A program made the translations under genes and the position numbers. Below the pieces are notes generated by a model that searched no databases, was not told the DNA's origin, and saw nothing but the letters and a program-made list of their open reading frames with translations. A DNA stretch of 64,000 nt from Paralvinella palmiformis (taxonomy: Eukaryota; Annelida; Polychaeta; Terebellida; Alvinellidae), in assembly GCA_025642065.1 (NCBI GenBank), contig JAODUP010000655.1, positions 1 through 64,000 on the forward strand. The letters run 5' to 3'. Shown here piece by piece: positions 10,601 through 23,575 of this stretch (the first letter of the stretch is position 1; every line of letters begins with the position of its first letter).

Positions 10601-11158
10601 CCACCGAATATGCCATCTATGTCATCATGGTATTTGTGAGGCATTATCATTTCTCTCGTTGACTGTTACAGAACAATACACCGACTGTAAATACAGAGAC
10701 TTAAAGTTCCACCGAATATGCCATCTATGTCATCATGGTATTTGTATAAAATGTATGAGGAAAGTCTGGTATATGCATAAAACGTCGGACAATCCTGAAG
10801 AAAGTATCTGTCAACAAAAAATAAAGTACAAAGCAGAGGAATAAAGCAACAACATATAGGTACAACTCTGGGAATGATACAAGGTGGCGTGACAAATATC
10901 TTGTAGGGCGCTCCGATAGCTCAGTGTTGGGAAGTTTTAGCCACCCTGGTAAAAACCACTGGCTAAGTGGCAAATATCAGGAAAAACAAGTTTTCGTGAT
11001 TTTTTTCAATAAAGTTCAACAATTTTTCTTGTTGAGTTTGTTTATAAAGTATTAGTCAATAGCTAACAGTAATCGGTGCCCAAATCTGAGGCATTATCAT
11101 TTCTCTCGTTGACTGTTACAGAACAATACACCGACTGTAAATACAGAGACTTAAAGTT
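10601..11158. repeat. mosaic of locally duplicated segments
   Basis: Segment A (10601-10637) recurs at 10709-10745, and segment B (10638-10708, 71 nt) recurs at 11088-11158. The copies look identical by eye, so the duplication is recent. No coding role is apparent. Confidence 0.8.
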
Positions 11159-11312
11159 GATATTCCAAATTAACTCCAAGGATGATCTGATGAGACTATC
11201 ACTCAGCCAGGCCGTATTAATTATCCATAAGACTGGCTAGGTTGTAGTCTAGGGGCCCGCAGGGAATAGGAACCAGTCAATTGTTTTTGCTGAGGCAGTT
11301 GCCAGCGCCATA

Positions 11313-11640
11313 ATAATAATAATAATAATTACAAAGTTCTATTGCGCCAATATCCTCGAAAATAATCGAGCTCAGTGGAGCACCTAGTGCAGGGGTTGGG
11401 CAATCTCATAGTCAACGTATGATGCAAAGTTCACCAACAAATATGATCGGATGCAGTGGAAACTTAGGAAGGATAAGCGAGTCTGAAAAGGTGAGTCTTC
11501 AAATGGTGATGGAAAGAAACTATGCTATTTGATGACTTAACAGAGGTAGGGACAGCATCTGAAAAAGCACGAGTACCACAGCATGAATTTTAACCCAGGG
11601 AACAAAAACAAGTGAAAACCAGATGAACGGAGCTCTCTGG
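11313..11640 (-). mobile_element. L2/CR1-like LINE 3' fragment
   Basis: Closely similar to 44950-45290, sharing words such as CTATTGCGCCAATATC, GGGGTTGGGCAA and CTATTTGATGACTTAAC. The longer copy encodes reverse transcriptase on the minus strand. A TAA/ATT repeat at about 11313-11330 is at the element's 3' end, typical of this LINE group. 5'-truncated. Confidence 0.65.
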
Positions 11641-11929
11641 GCCCGGATGCCAGAGAGAAAGGGGTCCAATGGTTAAAGGCAATTTGCATTCTGCATCGTA
11701 GCAATACATTTAATATGGCCCAGCACCCGGTTCAGCTGAAAACCACCATCAGGTAATTGAAATATCCCACTGTTCTTGGTGCAGGAGGGATTAGTGACTT
11801 CTTTTCAGAAGCATTTAAATAGCAGCCAGCTCCTAGGTTTCAGACATGATTACAATCTCTAAACATCAACCTCTACATGGTCAATACAATAAGTTACCAG
11901 TGCACATTTGTATGGCATTATAAATGATA

Positions 11930-12160
11930 GATTTATTTAGTCACTGCAGTTCCGGCAAAAACGCTGTCAATTTTTGGGTTCGAATCCACGGTACAATGGT
12001 TTCCTGTTTACAGGTTTGTGCGATGTGTCTAAAGCAGACGTGCAGGGTGCATGATCTATCGCCGTATGGACATGTTCTGACACTCATCAATCCAGTCCCA
12101 ACAATGGGTAAATATCTAGGACAAGGAAAACTCCAAACCAACACGGTGCTTCTTAGGTAG
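11930..12160 (+). repeat. possible second tRNA-derived SINE
   Basis: GGTTCGAATCC at 11977-11987 is a perfect pol III box B, but the upstream part is not a convincing tRNA: no acceptor pairing and a weak box A. It may be a SINE fragment. No second copy was found in the window. Confidence 0.25.
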
Positions 12161-12811
12161 GATCTTAATCCAGAAACTATGGTTGAGGTAACCCAGACGA
12201 AAAACCTAGAGAGCTGAACACGAAGGTATTGGGCCACTGGCGCTCTTCAAAAATCCACAGTACCATCTGAAAACCATAAAATGAATACACCAACAGATAA
12301 ATGTAATAGAAATGATGCTCACCCATTGAGGTTCAACAACACAGAAAATGTGGCTTTTTCTATGGCTGTTGGCATGACTAACCCATCACACCTGTCAGAA
12401 TTATAATGTCAAAGTGGGTTAGGAGTACATGGATTGTTTTGAACGTAGGTGGTAGAAGTCTTTGGCAAAGATGCTACCAGTTATGACATAGAGATGTCCT
12501 AATACAAGAATTTGCAGATTTTGTACAAAAACCCCAAAAGAAGTACGTTTTATGTATATTTAACACATCTAGACAAACACATACGCACTTCTAATTTTGT
12601 TTCATGTAGACCCATATTTTCTCTGTGTGATCCTTGTGTATAATAAGTAGTAAACACTCTCATTCACTACACTCATAAGGAAGCAGTATACCATCTCTCC
12701 CTCTCTGTGTGTGTTTTGCTTGGTATTTATATAAAACTGATTGTAGATATGACAAGGTAGAGTTTCTGTTATTTATTCAAGTTTCCCGATTATAATTAGA
12801 TATAACATTTC

Positions 12812-12814
<3 letters not shown>

Positions 12815-12849
<35 letters not shown>
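12815..12849. repeat. (TA)n microsatellite
   Basis: Pure TA run about 47 nt beyond the UPB1 stop codon, just past its probable poly(A) signal. Confidence 0.9.
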
Positions 12850-12852
<3 letters not shown>

Positions 12853-12855
12853 GGA

Positions 12856-12861
12856 TTTAAT
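12856..12861 (-). terminator. putative UPB1 poly(A) signal
   Basis: ATTAAA on the minus strand, about 35 nt downstream of the stop codon. The only good candidate before the TA tract. Confidence 0.45.
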
Positions 12862-12895
12862 AGTCCCCTTACTAGCAAAAAAATACATAAACAAA

Positions 12896-15512
12896 CTACT
12901 CTTTTATTACTGGTGGCTCATAGTCATGTTTTATGGCAGCAGCTAATGATTCTGCATACAATGGCAAACGTTGAGTCATCTGTAATTTAACAAAAACATG
13001 TTGAGAATCAGTCAACCTATTATAAGCAAGTAAATTAAAATGATGGTTAATAATGTATCAACAACAATAAAACGGTTTCCAGAAATGTACACACATTAAA
13101 TAGGAATAATCTTCTCATTGAACTGTTAAAATGTAACAAAACACACCCTAAAACACCAGGTGTCCTTGGTTTGTCTACACAGATTTAAGTCTACCTCTGT
13201 TATAAGAAGACCATCTTTTGTGCGGGATAAGCCCTGAAATAAGACACAATTTTGATTTTATTGAAAGCACCTGGACAATTGAAATTATATAAAAACAAAT
13301 GGAACATATACAAATTACTGGCAATTTAAAAATACTTACAGGAGTTCTTCTTCCATCTGGACCAGTGACATAACTAGATCCTAAAGTCAATTACAATATC
13401 ATTGATAGTAATAAACACACACACACACATCAAACGTTTTATTTCATTAAAACAATTATAAATGTCATTTAAGTGAAATAAAGTATTTCTTTCACAAAAT
13501 TGATTATTACATATTGAACATACATAATAGTGCAAACATCATAATAATGGCAATAAGGTATTATTTTTCTTTTGTAAATATGCTTAAAACATAACCATAA
13601 TACATGTAATTGAATTCTTGAATATCAGACCATGATACATGCACAAATGAGGGAAGTGGAAAATGTATTTACATGTATGGCCTATACTAAATAAGATTTG
13701 GCTTTCAAACCAAAAACCCAATATTGGTGGCTTCCAAACATTGGAAGATCATACACAATCACCAAGTGGCTTCTAATAATATCATCACGATCAACATACA
13801 CCAGTTCATTTGTGTTGTGGTTGTCAGAAATAACTTGATTTATGCTAATTACTGAAAAATTTTCATTTGGAATTTCACTTACAATTACACAAGTTAATAC
13901 CAGGTATGATGAATCTGATTAAATTTATGAATCAACTTGATGAGATGTTGGGACACCTTAAACTTAGCATTAAGAATTGGCATTGTTTACTGGTATCTGT
14001 GGAAACTAATTCTATGGCATGAATATTTGCTTATATTTCCACAGAACGTGTACATATGCTAATGCAGGACTTCTGAAGACACAAAACATTACAGATATAT
14101 TAAAATATTTAAAAAAAAAAAAAAAGGTATTATCCACACTGAAGATATTCCTGATGATTGATCCATACCAGGAGATAAAAAATGAAATAATTACATTTGT
14201 TAATCGTACCTAGAAACAGTATTCCATAATTTAAAATAATTTGTTTTATTATTCTATCAAGCAACTACTAGATGTAAGTTTAATCACAAACCTTATTTAT
14301 TCAGTCTCAATTTCAAAGTTTATATATATAAATATTGATAACCAAAAACCTAATGATGATAAAGGTAATATATTTAATTACCATAGAAATGCCCAAAATC
14401 TTTATGAGCTGGCTTCCCATCTCCTGAAGAGAACTCATTAGCATAATGTTCCTATAACAGAAAAAAAACTATCTGTGTACAATAGAGAAAATAAATATAG
14501 AAAACACTATATGTTAATGAAAAAGTGAAACACATACAACAAGATAAATAAGGAAATTAGTATCAATTAAGATAATTATTTATTCATGGGCTGAAAATTG
14601 TGGTGTATTGTGTGTGTTTGCATGCACACGCACACACACACACACACAGACTCCTCTTTAGACCTACCGTGCCGACCCTATTTATGGCACAAGTGAAGTA
14701 ACTGTTAGCAATGGCTGCATTACGTGCTTCAATACTCCATAATGGCTCACTGAAGTATATCAAAACAGTTATATTTAGAATTTAGATAGGTTTATAGAAC
14801 ATCATACATTAATAGCATTTTTTATCAGATTAGTATAGAATGTTGAAAGGAGATTGTCAGAAGGAGAATGCTTAAAATGAAGAAATTCCTCTGAGAAAGG
14901 ATGAAGTAATTATGCTGTTAGGTTGGTTGACACACTGAGAACCCGTGGTATCAGTACTAGCTACTACATAGGTCCTGTCAGACCTCTGTCTGTATGACTT
15001 ATATAGGAAGGATTTTTGGGACATTTGAACTCAAAATAAAGCAGAGGTAAGCATCTATGGTGTCAAGTTATTGCGATATATAGGTTTCTTTCAAACCATG
15101 ACAAATTGTAGCTGACTGTAAACTCTAATGTCAAAATAATTATCTTGTACATGTATTAGTTTATCATTGAACCATAGGTACTTGCTCTTTACTGGGAGCT
15201 CTAATGTGCAAATGATGCATCCTGTAAGTATTTCCACTTCATATAGATATATACTTTCACTTCTGTCTTGGCAAGACACATTTAACAAGTACAAAAAGCA
15301 GATTGTCCGGGCCCCATAGGGATGAGTAGCCCAGACTTATTATCAATACTTATGGTTTGTGTGTGTGTGCGTGTATGTGTGTGTGCACCAGACATGGGGT
15401 CAATTCAATTCCGGAATTGGAATTGATTATTTAAAAAGAAATTGGAATTAATTTACCATTTTTACAATGTTAACACTTACTGGAACCATATCGATCCAGA
15501 ACCTTAGTTCCT

Positions 15513-15549
<37 letters not shown>

Positions 15550-15618
15550 TACGCACACTGACTGCGGCACCCAAGTAAGTATTTAACCAATTAAAAAGGT
15601 CTGGATAGCATAGGCTCC

Positions 15619-15666
<48 letters not shown>

Positions 15667-18600
15667 TATGCACACTGACTGTGGCATCCCACGTGAGCAT
15701 TTAACCAATTAAAATGGTCTGGATACCATGGGCTCCACCCACAACACTGTGACACCACCACATAGTATGCCTCTAATCTATATAGAGATATTAGTATTTA
15801 GGAATTTACCCCTTTTTAATGTTTAGAATGGGCAAAAAAATTAAATCCACAAGTTAATTTACTATTTAATTTAGAAATATTTCTTCCATGACAATCCTAC
15901 TTGGAATATAAACTACTGGAGTAGGTATTCCAAGTTAGGTACTAAGAGTACCTACTCATGGTAAAAAGTATCAGGCAAAAAAGAGGATTTGGAACTGAAT
16001 TGGAATTGAAAATTTGATGTCGAATTGGAATTAACCAAATGGAACTGAGTGGAATTGGAATTGACAAAACGGAATTGACCCCATGTCTGGTGTGCACACA
16101 CACACACACAAATGCACAAGATTTTCAGAAAAAAAGTTGTCACAACTCTAATAGTAGATGTGTAGGAACTGAAAAGAGTACTTTCCATGCTTTGTAATTA
16201 ATATGAGCTTATATGTTATTTATTATATATTTTCATTTACCTCAGTCCAGATACAGTTGCAGATGGATTGAACACTATTTCTGCACCATTAATCCCATAC
16301 ATCATCCAGTTTTGAGGATGGTGGCGACCATAACATATATTTATGGCAATCTTACCTAAAATGTAGCAATTTTTTTAAATAATTTTAGTTATATGAGGAT
16401 AAAATATTTATCAATTAAATTGTTCTTCTTTAAATATGATAGCTAACTGCAAGACAGAAAATTGTGAACAGTTCTGTTTTAGTTATACATTATTTTATAA
16501 AGCTAATGTTACCAAACTGGGTTTGGAAAACCCTATGACCAGTATCTCCTTCTAAGTAATAGGTGGACTGAAAATAAAATATAAAAAAGTTAATTATGTG
16601 TAGCAACATTTATTGCCAACTTTCAATATTTTATCACTGCTCAATGCAATTTGAAATATATTTAGATCAGAATAAAGAAATCTTAATTTTTGATAAACAA
16701 ATATTGGAATTATTTTGATGGAAATTGTCCTTCTTCTTTTATAAATAAATGTCAAAATAATATTATAATTGATTATAATTAATAGTGTAGCATAGATGAG
16801 GTTTATGGATTAGTGTAAAGTTATGAGATAACCATTTAGACATATATTTCTTTTTAGTAATGAACAGAACCAACCTCATTAAAGTCTCCTGATCTGGGTA
16901 TATGGTTCTTTCTAGATTTTCCCAATACCTTGCCACTGTTGGAGATGACAACTGAAAGCACATAATTGATCAGATATTGTAATGTCAACAAAGGTAGTTT
17001 GATAAAAGAGACAAGTGGTGAAACAAGATCAGTAAACAGTTGTTTGAAACCCTATAATAAGAGTTTTACAAATATGGATGTATTTGATACTTCTGGGTTA
17101 CAGTGAACATGATACTCGGTCACAAATCTATAATTAGATCAAATACACGCTGGCAAAGTTTAACAGTAAATGTATAAAAGCCATCACTGGTTTAGAACTA
17201 TATATACTAGTTATACTAGGGGGTTTTCCACTGGGAGAATGGCAAAATAGCTTCAAATGGATGTATAGGTCTCTAAGAATGTACCCAAATCTGGATAGTG
17301 CAGTTCAAAATCTTGCATTTCATTACAGCAACAAGAGAAAAACTGTTCCAGTGGAACATAGTGGAAAGTGATGTCTGCACATTCTGTAATGAACAAATTG
17401 AAACACTTCCACATTTATTAGTTGAATGTGAAGTTGTTAAATTAATTTGGATTGACCTCCAACTATGGTTGTATGAGAGAACATATGTACGTGAAATAAT
17501 TATAGGTTTCCAAGATGAAAATTTTATTATGTTCAATGCAGTGTATTTACTCGTGAAAAAATTATATTAAGATGTTCTTATGAAAACAAGTTTCCAAATC
17601 TAACTGCTTTCAAAAAAATTATTACACAGTTTTTATTAGTAGAAAAGTCTATTACAGAATTAAAAAATATGTGGAGTTGTATTTTTCCCAGTTAATATAT
17701 ACTTGAATGACAATCTGTGAGCAAGGAGTAGCAGAAACATTTATATATTGTTATAATTTTATTGAATATATATTTACATTGTATGTGCAGTTGTATGGTT
17801 GTGAATAGGAAATAAAAATTTAAAAGTAAAAAAATAAATAAATAAAAAATAAAATAATATATTGAACCTAGAGATTTATTCATACCCACACCCAAACATT
17901 GTTAAGGGAAACCTTCAAAGTCTGAATTATCATGTTCTTCAGCAAAAAGAAATGTTCTAAGTCTACATCTGTCATTTGTTCATCAGACTAATACTCTGAA
18001 CCATCACAGAACTCAGAATCACCATTGCCATCATCAGATCTGGAAGCAGTATCAGGTAGGACTCACTGTTCCAATAGCACATCAACTTTGGTACGTTCCT
18101 TCTATATGGCATTGCTTATGTCACATTTGAGAAAAAAAACTTTTCATCAAATTAAGACTACTTTTATCTACTGCTCTTAAAGTTTATCCTGCTGAAATAT
18201 ATGGTGATGTGGCATCGTGTGTTAGCATGCACTGTAGAGAAGAAAAAAGTCCACTAATCACTAGAGCCAAATACATCAGAGTTAACAGGAAATTACATTG
18301 CATAGGGTGGCTTAATTTGTCATGATGAAAGTCATCCAAAGTTCTGCTTTCTATATGTATAACCCTAGCTAGATGTATACTTCTAACTTACTGGATCTAG
18401 CCCTGTTTTACATTATAATCCCGACAGGTCTAGTGGGTTGCAGACCTGTCAGAATAATGTCGATCTGAGTTAGAAGTACAAGGCTAAACTCTAATCTAAC
18501 CGTAAAACCTAACCTTAACACTAACACATGGCTCCAGATCATTTCTCATCTAATTATGGCATGATTGTATGTAGCAATTAGTGCCTTTGCTATGGTGGTA

Positions 18601-20890
18601 CGAATCTGTGGTGAGTTTACTTGTCAATTCTTCAGAGGGACTATAATTATATATACAAATTATGACCAGTTATATCATTGTGTTTCATGGTTATGTTCTA
18701 TGAAATAGGATATATGTCAGTGTAATGACAACCATTGCTGTTCATTTCTTCCATTTAATATCACTCACGATGTTGATGTTATATATACAAGTATATATGG
18801 TACTTACTTGTATAGGCCTCTTTGTTTGTTTGTGTTAAAAACTCGATCATATACTTACCAGCAGTATTAGCCAGTGTATCACCATGAATTTCATCTCTTT
18901 CAAGAATGGAACATATGATCACCATATTGTACCTGATGGCGAACTGCAGATATAAGCAAATGACAACACCTAATTTAAATTTGACACTGGACTACATTTA
19001 AATAGTCAAATATGTAACAAAATGTTATGAATTGGCTTTAAATAAGCACACTATCAAATAAGCTTCTGTCCATTCATATTTATCTTGTTTAACTGAGAGA
19101 GCAGATTTATAGAGCATCAATAGATCTATTAGTATTTGTGGAAACTTACTTTTATTGGCATAAATATCTATGAGGTGTTATGAACCATCTAGAAAATGTA
19201 GATTTTAATGATAATTTGATAAGAAATATTTTTATCTTAACAAAGTGTATTTTAGTACAAACATCTGAGGAATATAAAGTTAAGTATTATCATATTGTTA
19301 TCATATTATCACATAATAATTATTGTAAGGACTGATCATATTTTTTCTGTCTGTACCCAACTTGTATCTCAGTTGGAGTTTAATCCCAGTTAAACTAGTT
19401 TAGCCAAGCTTGGTGGGTTAAATTTGGACTGTACTAAGTTAACCCAGGTTAAACTTGTCTCAGGAAAGACAACATTGGTCAACAAATTTATTCATAAAAA
19501 TTAGGATGCCATGATTTTTAAAAGATATCACTATGTTGATATAATATTTATATTCAGTGTCTCCCTCAATTTTATGTAACAGTTTATGATGCCACCACAG
19601 TTATCAACAAGAGAATACATGGAATGGATTACATTTCTACCCATTATAACACCCTCTTTATAAATATAATGTCTCTTTTTATTTAGTTATCACCAACACA
19701 GACTAGATTTCTATTTTCCATTACTCTCTTTATTGTGCCAATACCATTCTGGATAAAAGTATTTCCTACAAGAAATTACTAAACTGAATACATAAAGCCA
19801 TTACTATGTGTACCTGCTATTTACACAAATCTTAATGTTGGCGATATTTTTTGAGACGTTTCGTTGTCATGTAAATGCAACATAAAATACAAGATAGATC
19901 GTATTATTTAATCATATGTAATAAAATATTTACTTCGGTTTTCAGTGGCCTTTAAATCTAGTATAATAAATTATAATCTCAAATTGAGAAATGCCATATT
20001 CAAAGAAGTAGATAGGTCCTGTTTGTTATGTCATACAGATGGTTGTCACCATGGTCTTCTCAAAGACTCAGAATTAATGTTGGAGTGTGGGAATGGAGGA
20101 TCCAGATCCACTGAAACCAGAAACCATAGTTTCAGAAGCCAAGAATGCACTCAGTCTTATCCTAATTCACAAAGGCCAAAGATGATGACTGTGAAATTAA
20201 GTGCATTACAAGTTGAACTTAGTGTGTACCATACATTTAATGTCAAGTGAAGTGTTCTGTATTTCTTCATTACTGGTATATTTTAATTATAGTTAAATAT
20301 AACTTGGAAATGCAGATGTAACATAATCCAATCCAAACATACCTATGTACTGTAAATAAATGCATCATATTGTGAATTGCTAATTGTTTCTCAAAGTCAG
20401 ACCTCTTTACAATGCAAAATATTTCTGATCCCAAATGTGACATTATAAAGAGGATATACTGTACTGGTAGTTGTTATAATAAAAATATAAATGCAGCAGT
20501 TAACATAATCCAGTATTTCAGATATTCTACTATTTTTAGAAACAAGTGTTTTGTTTGTGGCCCAAGCCAATTAATCTTTATGATTGGGCAGTTAAACAAT
20601 TCAGCAATTAACTGACCAAAAATTATTTTGCCCCTCATTTTAGTTGTTGTTCAGATACATTTATGTGGCTCACCATGCAGCACCAGTGGTATCTACTAAA
20701 ATAATGCTTTTCCATGAAATAAGAGTTACACAGGATTAATTTCCTGGGTGTTTTGAATACAACTATATTGCATATAAGGCTGAGTAAATTGGAGTTGATT
20801 CATAATTTATTTCTTTCTCAAGGTGTATGTACAACATCTGAAGAGTTATCATTGAACAGCACTACTATTAAGGATGGTAATGTGAATCCA

Positions 20891-20934
<44 letters not shown>

Positions 20935-21416
20935 CATCTTGTATCTTTTATTCTATCATTTAGTAATGAACTACATCTGATAATTAATTTAATCCAGTTT
21001 TAACCCAGTTTATCCCAAATTAGCACTTTAACACAACCAAGGGTTAATTCAGTGGCTGAATAAGACCTGTCATATGTGTTACTTATAACTGTCCAGTTGT
21101 ATGAGGATTATTATTAATACACACTCCACATAAGACTGGATTAAGAGTATTCAAGTACATGTAATTAATTATATTTCCTGTGTACTTGATCTACACTGGG
21201 CTAGGATAAATAAACCATGCCAGTTGTTCACCATTATAAATGTCATTTTAGTGACATATATTCTGATGGTATTATATATACATACATTTTGCAGAAACTT
21301 TACAGATGGGCCATCTTCAGCTGATTCAGCCAGCTGGCACCAAGGATCCTTCTCACGAGTGCAAAAAAAGAATGGAACAGCTGAAAAATAGAATGTATAA
21401 TATTTGGTTGGATAGC

Positions 21417-21453
<37 letters not shown>

Positions 21454-23435
21454 CAAAATGTTACTTCTGAATGCTAATGAATGCTGTATCTAAAAAAACA
21501 AGAAAGAAATTAAAAATAGTCTTTTTGCTTACGCCATGCCTCTTGTAAGCACAATATATTCACTCCACACATGCCAGCAGCCTCAATCATTGATTCTATT
21601 CTTTTGTATATGGCATCTCTCTGTAAAACAGAAGTTGGATTAACAAATGAACTGGAGCTCTTGTTGTTTGTAATACTATTCTATTGTTATATAAAGCAAA
21701 AAGACAGGCATTGGGCAAATTTCACTCTAAAAATGGAACTGAATATTTTAAGAAAACCTGGAATTAGAACTGATCGATTTTGAAGCTAATTTCACATAAA
21801 TCCAAATATATTGAGATGTTGATAACATTTTGATGCAGATTTGTCATAAATAGTTCAATTTTAACATACTGTTTCATTAATGCTTCAAAAGATGAGAAAG
21901 AATGTTTACTAACATAAAGATTACTCTGTATATCAATTATCAAAACAAGAACAGGAATTGATTTATTGGAGATGAAACTGATAAAAAACTAAATGAACAC
22001 AACTAAAACTGATAAAAATAATAGAACTGGGTGTGATAAACTAGAACTCAACTCCTGTCTACCACTAAATGTGAAATGTTGAAAAGGAACAGCCACTAAA
22101 CAAACCTGTTCAACAAGAGGTGCTGTTGTTGGCAGGACAATCTGATTCTGGATTGCTCCTATGCGAACAATCCTTGGTGGTCTAATGTTTTCTGGTGCAG
22201 CATCAATGACATAGCCAGCCAGTTCAAACTTTTTCTCTTCAGCCAGTTCCTCTGCAGCTGATGGGATATTGAGCTTTCTATATATATGTAAAACAAGAGA
22301 CACTGATTTTTATTTGTCCATGTATAAACATTCAATATCAAGTTAAAACTGTTCGAAAGGATATCCATAATTTTAGGAAATAAAAAGTGCATGGAGAAAT
22401 ATTTGAATATGGTAGTGAGCAGGACTAAGGCAGTGAAGAAAATTTGAATTTACATAATTATAATGTTTTAGCTTAAATACTGCTGTATCTAAATTGAAAA
22501 TGAAAATACACTGTAGCAAATGTGGCTCTTAATTTACTTATCCATCACTTTTTTGACACATTTTCATAGCAGTGGTGTACATTAGTAACATATGTTATCA
22601 TAACTATAAAATAGTTCAATCTACTATTATTTCATTTCTATTATTATTTAAGTACATTCACAGCATAACATCCACTCTGTTAGTATATATGGAAGCAGTC
22701 ATGGCATAGACTAAATATAACTTCTATTTAATCTAAACCATGATATTCAAAGCCTGATTTACTCTGCTTGTCATAAACAAAATCTGTTGTTGATCACAGC
22801 ATTTGTGTATCAGACACTAGGCTTAGCATCTTTAATAACAAAGGTTATCATATAATTTTGAAATTCCTTTATGGCAACTGCCACTTTAGTTCTTCAATTA
22901 AGGGGTATCACCCCATTGCATTTATCTGTTGACAATTGCAAAAAGTTAAAATTTTAAAATTAGCCCAGTTAAGAGATGGGTATAAATATATTACTTATTG
23001 GGTAGTTAAACTGGATATATTGGCACAACCATCATGGACTGACTTTGACTTTCTACTATTAGGCAACAAAACTGTTTATAGATTACTTGCTTTTTGAGTT
23101 TTGTCACAATGATTTAGAGATTAATGGAATTAACAATTGTCATCCGATGGCCACTTCTCTGTATCTGCATGTAGTAGGATAAATGGATAAGAAAATCTGT
23201 GAAGGTAATTGAATAAAATAAGATGAAACATCTTTCAGACATGGGTTAGCCAAGATTTGAACATTGGTACCAGGGCTGTATGGTCATCTGCACTATTAAT
23301 TCAGCCATGGAGACATCCTTCTTAAAGACTGATAATATTATGAAAAGTTTCTTCTCTGGATTCAGTCCTCTGGTACATAATCCGTTGTTGTATTAATAAT
23401 TCGTGATTTTCTGTGCCAGTGTCTTTCGCCCACTG

Positions 23436-23468
<33 letters not shown>

Positions 23469-23575
23469 CTATATACTAACTCAAGTTTTCCACCATACAA
23501 TATACGCTGCACTTCCTTCAGTTCATGTTCAGGAATGTACTTTTCCAGAATAGCATCAACACTGACTATCTCCAT
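12896..23575 (-). CDS. UPB1: beta-ureidopropionase (UPB1)
   Basis: Catalyses the last step of pyrimidine breakdown: N-carbamoyl-beta-alanine (or the beta-aminoisobutyrate form) to the beta-amino acid, CO2 and ammonia, in the cytosol. Thirteen coding exons (minus): 23481-23575, 22106-22277, 21533-21620, 21286-21380, 18859-18943, 16875-16951, 16513-16567, 16241-16355, 14668-14749, 14382-14451, 13340-13380, 13147-13233, 12896-12979. All are bounded by AG/GT and join in phase to 381 residues (human about 384). The nitrilase-superfamily triad is present: Glu116 (LCLQEAW), Lys193 (SRKNHIPR), Cys230 (NICYGRHHP). Other family blocks are [26 protein letters not shown] and [13 protein letters not shown]. 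An acceptor at 23587-23588, just before the ATG, suggests a noncoding first exon further upstream. Introns hold LINE, SINE and palindromic repeats. Identification is firm; the exact borders are hand-made. Confidence 0.95.
15379..16108. mobile_element. inverted-repeat element in UPB1 intron 8, containing AATTCC repeat copy B
   Basis: Both ends carry the word CCAGACATGGGGTCAATT in opposite orientation, each preceded outward by a GT/CA dinucleotide tract, so the microsatellites belong to the element's ends. The interior has AATTCC-rich DNA, two TA tracts, each followed by a similar ~75-bp unit (CAGATAYGCACACTGACTG...), and, at 15790-16090, the reverse complement of the repeat core seen at 1741-2100. 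No transposase frame. Confidence 0.65.
17200..17865 (+). mobile_element. LINE 3' fragment with zinc-binding RVT tail, UPB1 intron 5
   Basis: An open frame at 17298-17570 reads [19 protein letters not shown] followed by [17 protein letters not shown]. This is the C-x2-C ... H-x4-C zinc-binding module (zf-RVT) found after the reverse transcriptase of many L1/RTE-like elements. It ends in an A-rich AAATA tail at about 17810-17865. Only the C-terminal part remains; it is antisense to UPB1. Confidence 0.7.
18372..18483. repeat. nested imperfect palindrome, UPB1 intron 5
   Basis: Outer arms ACTTCTAACT / AGTTAGAAGT, middle arms CATTAT / ATAATG and a perfect inner hairpin GACAGGTCT / AGACCTGTC with a 10-nt loop. 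The whole ~110-bp unit can fold on itself. Probably a small MITE-like element. Confidence 0.55.
20892..20932. repeat. (TA)n microsatellite, UPB1 intron 4
   Basis: About 20 TA units in the large intron between exons 4 and 5. Confidence 0.9.
21418..21450. repeat. (CA)n microsatellite, UPB1 intron 3
   Basis: About 16 CA units, 38 nt upstream (in gene direction) of the exon 4 acceptor. Confidence 0.9.
23195..23330 (-). mobile_element. diverged tRNA-derived SINE, UPB1 intron 1
   Basis: On the minus strand a box B-like GTTCAAATC is followed by CATGTCTGAAAGATGTTTCAT. This matches the body of the SINEs at 26792 and 37950 (CATATCTGAAGGGTGTTTCA). Old copy without a clear tail. Confidence 0.45.
23438..23466. 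repeat. (CA)n microsatellite beside UPB1 exon 1
   Basis: CA run in intron 1, starting 14 nt past the exon 1 donor. Confidence 0.9.

Noticed and set aside
10910..10975. tRNA-like stretch (GATAGCTCAGTGTTGGGAAG)
   Set aside because: A box A-like word is present, but there is no box B, no anticodon arm and no acceptor pairing. At most a tRNA-derived fragment.
19945..20250. 101-codon frame with several Cys and His residues in a UPB1 intron
   Set aside because: No recognisable motif spacing, no splice or promoter context, and no second copy.
19370..21060. Possible long inverted-repeat element around GTTAAACTAGTTTAGCC / AAACTGGGTTAAAAC
   Set aside because: Only short TTAAAC/GGGTTAA words match; ends cannot be aligned convincingly.
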